Shown here one piece after another: positions 7,504 through 15,523 of a stretch of 48,140 bases of DNA. The DNA is taken from NCBI GenBank assembly GCA_900547465.1, contig URHJ01000007.1, positions 1 through 48,140 of the forward strand, written 5' to 3'. The stretch is from an uncultured Mycoplasmatota bacterium (lineage in GTDB: Bacteria > Bacillota_I > Bacilli_A > RF39 > UBA660). The notes below the pieces were generated by a model. The model saw nothing but the letters and a program-made list of their open reading frames with translations. It did not search any database and was not told where the DNA came from. Every line of letters starts with the position of its first letter. Position 1 is the first letter of the stretch. The position numbers and the translations under genes are program-made.

Positions 7504-9486
7504 TTACTTAATTTTATTTATGAAATCATCTTCAGTCCAAATACTAACCCCTAATTTTTTAGCTTTTTCATACTTACTACCAGGTTTATCACCAATTATT
7601 ACAACAGATGTTTTACTAGATACAGAAGAAACACATTTACCACCATATTGTTCGATTATTAAAGAAGCTTCATCTCTACTATAATTAGAAAGTGAACCAG
7701 TAAGAACAAATGTCTTACCTACAAATTCATCTCTTTCAATTGCTTCAGAACCAAGATACTCTATATTAACACCTATCTTAATTAATCTATTAATCTCTTC
7801 TAGGTTATCATTATCATGAAAGTACTCAAAAACACTCTTTGCTATAACTTCACCTATATCAGGTATTTGTACTAATTCATCAACACCTGCATTCATCAAC
7901 CCATCAAGAGTTTTGTATCTTCTCGCAAGAACTTTCGCAGTTTTAGAACCAACATGTTTTATTCCAAGACCAAATATAAGTCTTTCCAAAGAATTATTTT
8001 TACTAGCATCTATCGCATCTAATAAATTCGCAACAGATTTATTACCATAACCTTCTAAAGTTATTAAATCTTTACGATGATTCTCTAACTTATAAATATC
8101 ACTTATCTTAGAAATAAAACCAAAGTTAAAGAAATCTTCAATAATTCTTTCACCTAAACCATCAATATTCATCGCATCTCTTGAAGCAAAATGTATTAAT
8201 CCTTCTATTTTTCGAGCTGGGCAATCCGAATTAGTACAAAAATAATCAACTTGTCCATCCATTTTAGAAAGTGCACCACCACACATAGGGCACTTATCAA
8301 TCATAGAAAAATCAACTTCAAGTCCAGTTCTTCTTTCTTTTTTTGCTTCAACCACTTCAGGTATAACATCACCTGCTTTACGAATAGATACAATATCACC
8401 AATTTTTAAATCTTTACCAATTACATAATCTTCATTATGAAGAGTTGCTCTTTTAACAGTAGATCCCGCAACAATAACAGGTTCAAGAACTGCATTAGGA
8501 GTAATTTGTCCAGTTCTACCAACAGTAAAGATAATATCAGTTAATTTTGTTAAAACTTCTTCAGCAGGAAATTTATAAGCTGTTGCCCATTTAGGATATC
8601 TAGCTGTAAAACCTAACTTTTTTTGATCATCTAAATTATTTACTTTAATAACAATACCATCAATATCATATGGTAAATCATCTCTTTGTTCATGTTTTTC
8701 TTCAATAAAAGAAATTACATCACTGACATTATCAACAAGTCTATTATTTGGATTAGTCTTAAAACCTAATTTTTTCATATATTCTATTGCTTCAGCATGT
8801 GTTTTTATACCAAAGTCCTCTGGATTAGGTAAATGATAAATAAATGTATCAAGCTTTCTTTTAGCCGCAATTTTAGAATCAAGTTGTCTAATTGATCCAG
8901 CTGCGGCATTACGACAGTTTTGAAGAAGTGGTTGATTATTTCTTTTTCTCTCTTCATTTATAGAAGCTAACGTCTTCTTATTCATAAAAATCTCCCCACG
9001 AACTTCTATATCAACTTCTTCAGTCAACTTAAGTGGAATTGATTTTATAGTCATTGCATTATGAGTAATATCCTCTCCTGTCGTACCATCACCTCTAGTA
9101 GCCGCTCTCACAAATTTTCCCTTTTCATAAAGCAAAGATACAGAAAGCCCATCTATCTTTAACTCACACATATAATGAGGATTAATTCCAGCATTTTTTA
9201 TTCTCTCATCGAAAGCAAAAATTTCACTTTCAGAAAAAACATCACTAAGAGACATCATCGGAATTTTATGCTGAACTTTCAAAAATTCATCAATTACTTT
9301 TCCACCAGCATGCTGAGTTGGAGAATCACTTCTAACAAGTTCAGGATGTTCTTCCTCCAAATCAAACAGCTCTCTTAAATATTTATCATATTCTTGATCA
9401 GTAATCGTTGGATTATCCAAAGTATGATAATTATAATCAGCTTCATTAATAATCTTTATTAACTCATCAATTCTCTTTTCTACCAT
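7504..9486 (-). CDS. ligA: NAD-dependent DNA ligase
   Basis: 660 residues, the normal length. It seals nicks during replication and repair, using NAD. Domains in order: Ia (about 1-70), adenylation domain with the AMP-accepting lysine K110 in CELKIDG, OB fold (about 310-390), a four-Cys zinc finger (CPMC...CTNSDCPA, about 400-425), helix-hairpin-helix region (about 430-580) and a C-terminal BRCT domain (about 585-660). The ATG at 9486 has GGTGAT close upstream. In many Bacilli ligA follows pcrA directly; here three genes (nucleotidyltransferase, BI-1 protein, small membrane protein) lie between them, and ligA has its own promoter behind a terminator. Confidence 0.98.
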   Translation of the reverse strand: MVEKRIDELIKIINEADYNYHTLDNPTITDQEYDKYLRELFDLEEEHPELVRSDSPTQHAGGKVIDEFLKVQHKIPMMSLSDVFSESEIFAFDERIKNAGINPHYMCELKIDGLSVSLLYEKGKFVRAATRGDGTTGEDITHNAMTIKSIPLKLTEEVDIEVRGEIFMNKKTLASINEERKRNNQPLLQNCRNAAAGSIRQLDSKIAAKRKLDTFIYHLPNPEDFGIKTHAEAIEYMKKLGFKTNPNNRLVDNVSDVISFIEEKHEQRDDLPYDIDGIVIKVNNLDDQKKLGFTARYPKWATAYKFPAEEVLTKLTDIIFTVGRTGQITPNAVLEPVIVAGSTVKRATLHNEDYVIGKDLKIGDIVSIRKAGDVIPEVVEAKKERRTGLEVDFSMIDKCPMCGGALSKMDGQVDYFCTNSDCPARKIEGLIHFASRDAMNIDGLGERIIEDFFNFGFISKISDIYKLENHRKDLITLEGYGNKSVANLLDAIDASKNNSLERLIFGLGIKHVGSKTAKVLARRYKTLDGLMNAGVDELVQIPDIGEVIAKSVFEYFHDNDNLEEINRLIKIGVNIEYLGSEAIERDEFVGKTFVLTGSLSNYSRDEASLIIEQYGGKCVSSVSSKTSVVIIGDKPGSKYEKAKKLGVSIWTEDDFINKIK

Positions 9487-9502
9487 TTATATCACCAATA
9501 TT

Positions 9503-9511
9503 ATTATACCA
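9503..9511 (-). promoter_or_regulatory. Extended -10 promoter of ligA
   Basis: Minus-strand TGG-TATAAT about 16 bases before the ligA ATG. The -35 position falls in the preceding terminator and does not match well. Confidence 0.55.
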
Positions 9512-9520
9512 AATATAATA

Positions 9521-9545
9521 AAAAAAAACGACTATTTCTAGTCAT
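9521..9545 (-). terminator. Rho-independent terminator after the 9546 gene
   Basis: Stem GACTA / TAGTC with a four-base loop (GAAA on the transcript), then a run of eight Ts on the minus strand. The stem is short, but the tail is strong and it directly follows the stop codon. Confidence 0.75.
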
Positions 9546-10079
9546 TTATTTTACCTCTAATGATGATGTAATCTTATCAATATTAGCATTACACTTAGAT
9601 TTAACTTCTTGTGAAAAAGAACCAGATTGATTAATAATTTCAACGCTATACAACTTATTATCATCTAAAAAAGCATAATAACTAAAGATAGGACCAGCAT
9701 TTTTAGTATAAAAATACTTCCATTTCTTTAAATGAATATTTTTAGTTTTTATACCTGTAGTAATAAAACCATTTTCTTTCATTTCTTTTTCTTTATTTTT
9801 AAGATAATTATTATCCTTTGAAGTAACATTTAAACAAACACTACCACATGTTTTTTTATCATAATAAACACGATAAGAAACATCACAATTAGAATCATCA
9901 AACTTCTCCATACCAAGAACTTTACTATATCTTAATCCATTTATATTCTCTTTATCCGTTTTATTTTTAAGAAAAAATAAATAAGAAACAGCTAAAGCTA
10001 AAACAACAATGAAAAATATAATAATAATCTTTCTCGTATTAGATAGTTGAAAAGAATAACTAAAATACTTATTTCTCAT
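9546..10079 (-). CDS. Small membrane-anchored protein of unknown function
   Basis: 177 residues: about 18 cytoplasmic residues, one membrane helix (IIIIFFIVVLALAVSYLFF, about 19-38), then an outer domain of about 135 residues with four cysteines (motifs SNCDVSY, KTCGSVCLN and SKCNAN) that could form two disulfides. No family recognised. The ATG at 10079 is chosen because AGGTGA lies four bases upstream and the previous stop is only four bases away; a longer frame starting at 10106 would run into the BI-1 gene. It is the last gene before a terminator and is co-transcribed with the BI-1 gene. Confidence 0.7.
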   Translation of the reverse strand: MRNKYFSYSFQLSNTRKIIIIFFIVVLALAVSYLFFLKNKTDKENINGLRYSKVLGMEKFDDSNCDVSYRVYYDKKTCGSVCLNVTSKDNNYLKNKEKEMKENGFITTGIKTKNIHLKKWKYFYTKNAGPIFSYYAFLDDNKLYSVEIINQSGSFSQEVKSKCNANIDKITSSLEVK

Positions 10080-10083
10080 AGTA

Positions 10084-10728
10084 TCACCTATCTTTTTCTT
10101 TACCAATAAACTCTAATAATCTTATAAAGATATTAATAAAATCCAAATATAGTTGAAAAGCACCATATACTGCAGCATTATCCTCATCCATAGAATTAAC
10201 TAAGTATTTAATTGTATTCATATCATAAATAACGTATCCCATAAATACTACAAGCATTATAATTGATAAGAAAGTATCTAATTGACTACTTTTAAATATA
10301 AATAAATTAAGTACTGAAATAATTAATCCCGCAATTAAAGTAACAAAAAGAATAGTAGACATCTTTGTTACATCTCTTTTAGTTACATATCCATATAAAG
10401 CAAGTAATCCAAATATTAATGAAGTAACAAGAAATACAAAAATTACGGATGAAACTTCATAAACATAGAAAATTGAACCAAATGTAACTCCCGTAATAAG
10501 AGAATAAACAATATAACATATTTTTGCAACAATAGGATTCATAGTCCTAATCTTAAATCCCATAACCAAAGCAATTACTAATTCTATTATAACAATAGGA
10601 ATTATACCAATAGATAAAACTTGATATAACAATGTTTGATTTAAGGATAAACAATATCCCGATACAAAAGTAATCATAAGCCCAATAAAAAGCCATGAAA
10701 ATACTTTTGAATAAATTCGATTTTCCAA
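10084..10728 (-). CDS. Bax inhibitor-1 (BI-1/YccA) family membrane protein
   Basis: 214 residues with seven membrane segments. The C-terminal GAFQLYLDFINIFIRLLEFIG and the central VYSLITGVTFGSIF region are hallmarks of the BI-1 (TMBIM) family; bacterial members such as YetJ are pH-dependent calcium leak channels. Calcium conduction here is by family only. It begins with TTG at 10728, preceded by AGAGGTG; no ATG is available before the first membrane segment. A possible -10 (TATAAT at 10743-10748) stands just upstream but lacks a clear -35, so it may be read from the pcrA unit as well. Confidence 0.9.
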   Translation of the reverse strand: MENRIYSKVFSWLFIGLMITFVSGYCLSLNQTLLYQVLSIGIIPIVIIELVIALVMGFKIRTMNPIVAKICYIVYSLITGVTFGSIFYVYEVSSVIFVFLVTSLIFGLLALYGYVTKRDVTKMSTILFVTLIAGLIISVLNLFIFKSSQLDTFLSIIMLVVFMGYVIYDMNTIKYLVNSMDEDNAAVYGAFQLYLDFINIFIRLLEFIGKEKDR

Positions 10729-10764
10729 ATTATCACCTCTCTATTATATTTTAACACTATTATT

Positions 10765-11679
10765 TTATTTCCACAAATCGTTTTTATACTCGCCAGATTT
10801 AACTAATTCTGCTAAAGCTTTTTTTACATCATGAACATCTTCTTTATAAGTTACTCCATGCCAATTAGCACTAGTTTTAATAACTTTTACTTTAGAAAAA
10901 CCATCTTCAATAGATTGAAATAATACATCTGGTATTAAAAATTCACAAGTATCAATATCAGATTTATGATTCTCTAAGTACTTAGAGAAAATATCCTCTA
11001 TATAATCAAAAATACTTGGTGTAAATAATAACATATTCATAGAAACAACTGTATCTTCACTAACTTCGAAACTATCATCTCCATTAAGTGGTGATGCAAT
11101 TATCTTACCATTAACTCTTTCAACATTACTCTCAGTAAGTTTTAATAAATGATCATTTTCTACTTCACAAATACCACGTTTTACAGCACCCACATCAGTA
11201 ATTGTATTTTTAACAATATAAGCAATCATACCATATTGAACAGGAGTAGTATCTTTTTCACCCTTTAAAAATTCACTAGCCTTAAAATAAGCATCTCTAC
11301 CATAGAAATCATCTGCATTTATAATTGCGAATGGTTCATTAACTTTATCTCTACAACACAAAATCGCATGAGCAGTACCTAAAGGCTTTTTCCTTGAATC
11401 AGGAATACTATACCCATCAGGAATATTATTATTTTCTTGAAAACAATATTCAACTTTAATATGTGGTTCAACTCTTTTTCCAATAGTTTCTTTAAAAAGT
11501 TCAAAATTCTCTCTCTTAATTAAGAAAACTATTTTTGTAAATCCAGCCTTAATAGCATCAAAAACTGAATAATCAATTATAAATTCTCCATTAGGACCCA
11601 TTGGTTCAACCTGTTTAAGTCCTCCAAAGCGAGATCCCATTCCCGCCGCTAAAACAATTAATGTAATATCTTTATTCAT
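10765..11679 (-). CDS. Sugar nucleotidyltransferase
   Basis: 304 residues with a Rossmann-like nucleotidyltransferase fold. The N-terminal LAAGMGSRFGGLKQVEPMG is the nucleotide-binding signature and NADDFYG supplies the metal/substrate aspartates. Members transfer a nucleotide to a sugar 1-phosphate; the exact sugar cannot be read. In gut bacteria this type is often found near anomeric sugar kinases, and here it is the last gene of a run that begins with a kinase/nucleotidyltransferase fusion. It starts ten bases after the pcrA stop, with AGGAGG well placed, so it is co-transcribed with pcrA. It could equally serve general hexosamine recycling. Confidence 0.85.
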   Translation of the reverse strand: MNKDITLIVLAAGMGSRFGGLKQVEPMGPNGEFIIDYSVFDAIKAGFTKIVFLIKRENFELFKETIGKRVEPHIKVEYCFQENNNIPDGYSIPDSRKKPLGTAHAILCCRDKVNEPFAIINADDFYGRDAYFKASEFLKGEKDTTPVQYGMIAYIVKNTITDVGAVKRGICEVENDHLLKLTESNVERVNGKIIASPLNGDDSFEVSEDTVVSMNMLLFTPSIFDYIEDIFSKYLENHKSDIDTCEFLIPDVLFQSIEDGFSKVKVIKTSANWHGVTYKEDVHDVKKALAELVKSGEYKNDLWK

Positions 11680-11688
11680 AATTTCCTC

Positions 11689-13785
11689 CTAAACCTTTGA
11701 CAACTTTTTATGATTTTTCATTAATTTCTTTATTCCATGAGGGTGTTTAAAAGCAACACTCACTAACGTATTAGTAACCTCAACTACTCTACCAGTTCCA
11801 AATGTTTCATGATAAACATAATCCCCTACTTGATAATCGACTTCTTCATCTCTAAACATATTAGAAGTATCAATTTTAACTTCTTGTTTTATTTTTTCAT
11901 TATCCACATTACTTTCTAACAATGAGGAAGAAATTTCTCCAATAAATCTACTAACTGGATTAATTTGATCTTTACCAAATAAAGTTCTTCTTTTAGCGTT
12001 AACTAAATGTAAAACCTTTTTAGCACGAGTTATCGCAACATAACAAAGGCGTCTTTCTTCTTCAAGTTCAGAGTTCTCCATTAAAGAATTCATATGAGGA
12101 AAGATCCCCTCTTCCATCCCAACTACAAATACATAAGGAAACTCTAATCCCTTAACAGAATGGACAGTCATTAAACTAATTCTATTCATATCATCTTTAT
12201 ATTCTTCTACATCACTAATCAAACTAATCTCAAGTAAGAAATCTTCTAAAGACACTAGACCTTCTCTCTCTTCAAAAGATTTAGTAATAGATTTAAATTC
12301 CTCTAAGTTTTCTAATCTAACTTCAGCCTCAAGTGATTTTTCAGCCTCAAGCTCCTGTCTCATTAAAGAAGCATCTAATACTTTATCAATCAACTCAGTC
12401 AGAGTCAAATCATCTTTAATTGCTCTAAGTTTTTCTATAATTTCTTTAAAAGCAAGTTCCTTTCCAGAATCAATAACATCGTAAATACTTTTATCTTCAT
12501 TATCAGCCTTAATAGTTAAATTTTCAATTGTCTTTAATCCAATTCCCCTCTTAGGTGTATTTATAACTCTAAGTAAACTAACATTATCTTTCGGATTATG
12601 TATTAATCTTAAATATGCGATTAAATCCTTAATTTCTTTTCTACTATAGAAATAAAAACTACCAACTACTCTATAAGGAAGATTTTCTTTAAGCATCTCT
12701 TCTTCTAAAATACGAGATTGAGCATTAGTACGATAAAGTACCGCTATATCTTGATATGAAGCACCACGAACAATAAATTCTTTTACTTTTCTTATTACAT
12801 ACTGAGCTTCGTCTCTTTCATTGTATGCTCGGTAATATTTTATTTTTTCACCCTCACCATTCGCAGTCCATAAGTTTTTATCTTTTCTTGCCTTATTATT
12901 TTTTATAACTTCATTAGCGGCATTTAAAATAGTTTGAGTTGAACGATAATTTTGTTCTAGTAAAATGGACTTAGCATCAGGATAATCTTTTTCAAAGTTC
13001 AAGATATTTTTATAGTTAGCCCCTCTAAAACTATAAATACTTTGAGAATCATCACCAACACACGTAATAGTTCTATATTTAGAACTAATAAGTTTAGTTA
13101 AAATATATTGAGCCTCATTTGTATCTTGGTACTCATCAACTAAAACATACTTAAATCTATCTTGATATCTATTTAAAATATCAGTATTTTCCCTAAATAA
13201 ACGTATTGGTAAAAGTAACAAATCATCAAAGTCAACTGAATTATTTTTTCTAAGCTTTTCCTCATATTTTTCATATACTTTTAATACTATTTTTTCATAA
13301 TCACTTACTGCATATTTTTCATAATCGCTAGGCATAATCATTTCGTTCTTACAACTACTAATTTTATTTCTAATTGCTCTCGGATTATAAACCTTAGGAT
13401 CAAATCCCATATCTTTTATAATTTTCTTAACTACTGTTAAGGAATCATCACTATCCATAATTACAAAATTAGAAGAATAACCAAGTACATCACAATTTTC
13501 TCTTAATAGTCTTAACCCAAAACTATGAAATGTAGAAACTTGAATATTTTTAGATAAGTCCCCAATTAATAAATTAAGTCTCTCTTTCATTTCCTTAGCT
13601 GCTTTGTTTGTAAATGTAATAGCCAATATATTATATGGACTAACATCCATCTCTTCTATTAAAAAAGCAACTTTAGTAGTTAATACCTTAGTTTTTCCAC
13701 TTCCAGCACCTGCTAGTATTAAAAGAGGACCTGAATTATATAAAACAGCCTCCTTCTGGGGTTCATTTAAATTACTGATATCCAT
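11689..13785 (-). CDS. pcrA: ATP-dependent DNA helicase PcrA (UvrD family)
   Basis: About 698 residues, a 3'-5' superfamily 1 helicase for nucleotide excision repair, removal of RecA filaments and rolling-circle replication. Motifs are present in order: AGAGSGKT (Walker A), TFTNKAAKEM (Ia), DEYQDTN (II), GDDSQSIYSFRGA (III), EQNYRST (IV), VHSVKGLEF (V) and YVAITRAKK (VI). The C-terminal YQVGDYVYHETFGTGRVV segment is the RNA-polymerase-binding tail seen in PcrA. The open frame extends to a TTG at 13803; the ATG at 13785 has the best spacing from the AAGGA site. The gene overlaps the end of the GT8-GT2 glycosyltransferase by about 14 bases, so a housekeeping helicase is coupled to a sugar operon. 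Confidence 0.96.
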   Translation of the reverse strand: MDISNLNEPQKEAVLYNSGPLLILAGAGSGKTKVLTTKVAFLIEEMDVSPYNILAITFTNKAAKEMKERLNLLIGDLSKNIQVSTFHSFGLRLLRENCDVLGYSSNFVIMDSDDSLTVVKKIIKDMGFDPKVYNPRAIRNKISSCKNEMIMPSDYEKYAVSDYEKIVLKVYEKYEEKLRKNNSVDFDDLLLLPIRLFRENTDILNRYQDRFKYVLVDEYQDTNEAQYILTKLISSKYRTITCVGDDSQSIYSFRGANYKNILNFEKDYPDAKSILLEQNYRSTQTILNAANEVIKNNKARKDKNLWTANGEGEKIKYYRAYNERDEAQYVIRKVKEFIVRGASYQDIAVLYRTNAQSRILEEEMLKENLPYRVVGSFYFYSRKEIKDLIAYLRLIHNPKDNVSLLRVINTPKRGIGLKTIENLTIKADNEDKSIYDVIDSGKELAFKEIIEKLRAIKDDLTLTELIDKVLDASLMRQELEAEKSLEAEVRLENLEEFKSITKSFEEREGLVSLEDFLLEISLISDVEEYKDDMNRISLMTVHSVKGLEFPYVFVVGMEEGIFPHMNSLMENSELEEERRLCYVAITRAKKVLHLVNAKRRTLFGKDQINPVSRFIGEISSSLLESNVDNEKIKQEVKIDTSNMFRDEEVDYQVGDYVYHETFGTGRVVEVTNTLVSVAFKHPHGIKKLMKNHKKLSKV

Positions 13786-15508
13786 TCTCATCTTTCCTTT
13801 CAAATATTTCTTTTAACTCTGGTCTTTCCTCACCTAATGTATTAAGCCTCTGCAATCTATCTATTATACTTAATACCATTTTGTCATTACGATCAATAGA
13901 AGAAATAGAATCCAGATGATCTAACTCTCTTAACATATAACGTAACAAAATAAATTCAAATTTATAAAGAAAAATATCTAAATCAGGATAATTATCAAAT
14001 ACAAATGCATATACACTGTCCAAATAAAGAAGTAAATTATAATCTTTTTCTAATGAAAAGCTTGATGTCAATGAATCAGATTTCTTATATGTATAATGAT
14101 ATAAGGGTAAGCCAATTCTAACAAATGTATTTGCCTTTTTTACAACTTCAAGCACAAATAATGTATCTTCATTTTTATTATATTTCTCATCAAATTGCAA
14201 ATCTTCTAACAATTCCTTTTTATACAATTTATCCCAAATAGTTCCACTCATACCTCTACCTAAAAAATCAATAGTAACTTCTTTATTATTTGAGAAAATC
14301 ATCTCCTGATCTTGACAATATAAAACCTTTTCATCATTAATTATAGTTCCACATTGTACAAAGTCAACATTATATTTTTTTATTCCTCTAACAAGCTCTT
14401 CTATATAATTTGGCTCAACATAGTCATCAGCATCTACAAAAGATATATACCTTCCACTTGCTTCCTTAATTCCAATATTTCTCGCAGATGATACACCTGA
14501 ATTTTCTTGATTTATAATCCTAATTCTTGAATCATTTTCAATATATTTATTACAAATATCTAAACTTTTATCAGTCGAACCATCATTTATCAAAATTATT
14601 TCTACATTTGAATATGATTGACTGCATACAGTATTAAGACAACGTTCTAAATATTTTTCTTTATTATAAACAGGAATAATAATTGAAACTAATTCATCTT
14701 GAAGATTGCATTCATATAAATTTTTCAATCTCTTTACTATATTTAAATAGTATTGATAAAGGTATGAATAATCATCATCAAAACCATCAGAAATCATAAA
14801 AGGTTTAATTTTACCTATATAATGAATAATTTTATTTTCAGGAGTATTTTCTAAAAAATACCCAACCCCTCTTCTATTAATTGGACATTTAAAAACTCCA
14901 TCAAAGTAGGAAACATATACTTCACTAATTTCTCTTACCATATTATACCCATAATCAAGTGGTGTTATTTTATCTAAAAAATATTCATTAATAATATCTT
15001 GATCACTAATCTTTCTATTTTCCTTTGAAGCTTCAATAGCTCTTTCTTTTAATTCTTTAAAATCATCTATATTAGGCTCTAAAACCATAACTCCGGAATT
15101 AAATTTTGTCATATTAAAAGGTAAATCCCTAGGACAAGATAAATGAGGATAATTAAACAAATTATCAATATTTTCTAAAATCAATAAATCTGAATCTAAA
15201 TATACTATTTTTTCAAATTCAACCAAAGAGAAAATATTTAATTTATCAAATGTATTCTTTAAATATCCTTTATTATAACCATAGTTGCCATAACGTTCAG
15301 AATTACTATTTTCAGAATACTTAATATTTTTCATTTCTTTGTACATAATACCAAAATATGTCAAAATATTTCTAGTTTTTGAACTTATATTTTCATTTAT
15401 TATACAAAGAAGAGGATAATTTGATTTAATTCTTTGTAAATTTTCATTTAATACTAATACACCATCTAAATAATTATCTGTAGATAACACACAAACATAA
15501 GATTTCAT
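13772..15508 (-). CDS. Two-domain glycosyltransferase (GT8-like plus GT2)
   Basis: 578 residues. Residues 1-265 resemble GT8/glycogenin-type enzymes: VYLDSDLLI contains the D105-x-D107 metal motif, FNSGVMVLEP follows, and HYIGKIKPF (229-237) matches the HxxGxxKP motif. Residues 273-578 begin with a classic GT2 domain: VSIIIPVYNKEKYLERCL, INDGSTD and VDADDY (D359/D361). The two domains probably add two sugars in sequence, or one domain is regulatory; both sets of metal motifs look intact. There is no signal peptide or membrane segment, so it acts in the cytoplasm or at the membrane face. It lies 15 bases after the sugar kinase/nucleotidyltransferase, which could supply its donor, and runs into pcrA. 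Acceptor and sugar are unknown. Confidence 0.88.
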   Translation of the reverse strand: MKSYVCVLSTDNYLDGVLVLNENLQRIKSNYPLLCIINENISSKTRNILTYFGIMYKEMKNIKYSENSNSERYGNYGYNKGYLKNTFDKLNIFSLVEFEKIVYLDSDLLILENIDNLFNYPHLSCPRDLPFNMTKFNSGVMVLEPNIDDFKELKERAIEASKENRKISDQDIINEYFLDKITPLDYGYNMVREISEVYVSYFDGVFKCPINRRGVGYFLENTPENKIIHYIGKIKPFMISDGFDDDYSYLYQYYLNIVKRLKNLYECNLQDELVSIIIPVYNKEKYLERCLNTVCSQSYSNVEIILINDGSTDKSLDICNKYIENDSRIRIINQENSGVSSARNIGIKEASGRYISFVDADDYVEPNYIEELVRGIKKYNVDFVQCGTIINDEKVLYCQDQEMIFSNNKEVTIDFLGRGMSGTIWDKLYKKELLEDLQFDEKYNKNEDTLFVLEVVKKANTFVRIGLPLYHYTYKKSDSLTSSFSLEKDYNLLLYLDSVYAFVFDNYPDLDIFLYKFEFILLRYMLRELDHLDSISSIDRNDKMVLSIIDRLQRLNTLGEERPELKEIFERKDENGYQ

Positions 15509-15523
15509 TACACATCTATCCTT

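Noticed and set aside
13604..13816. Plus-strand open frame at the start of pcrA
   Set aside because: Antisense of the pcrA N-terminus with no support of its own.
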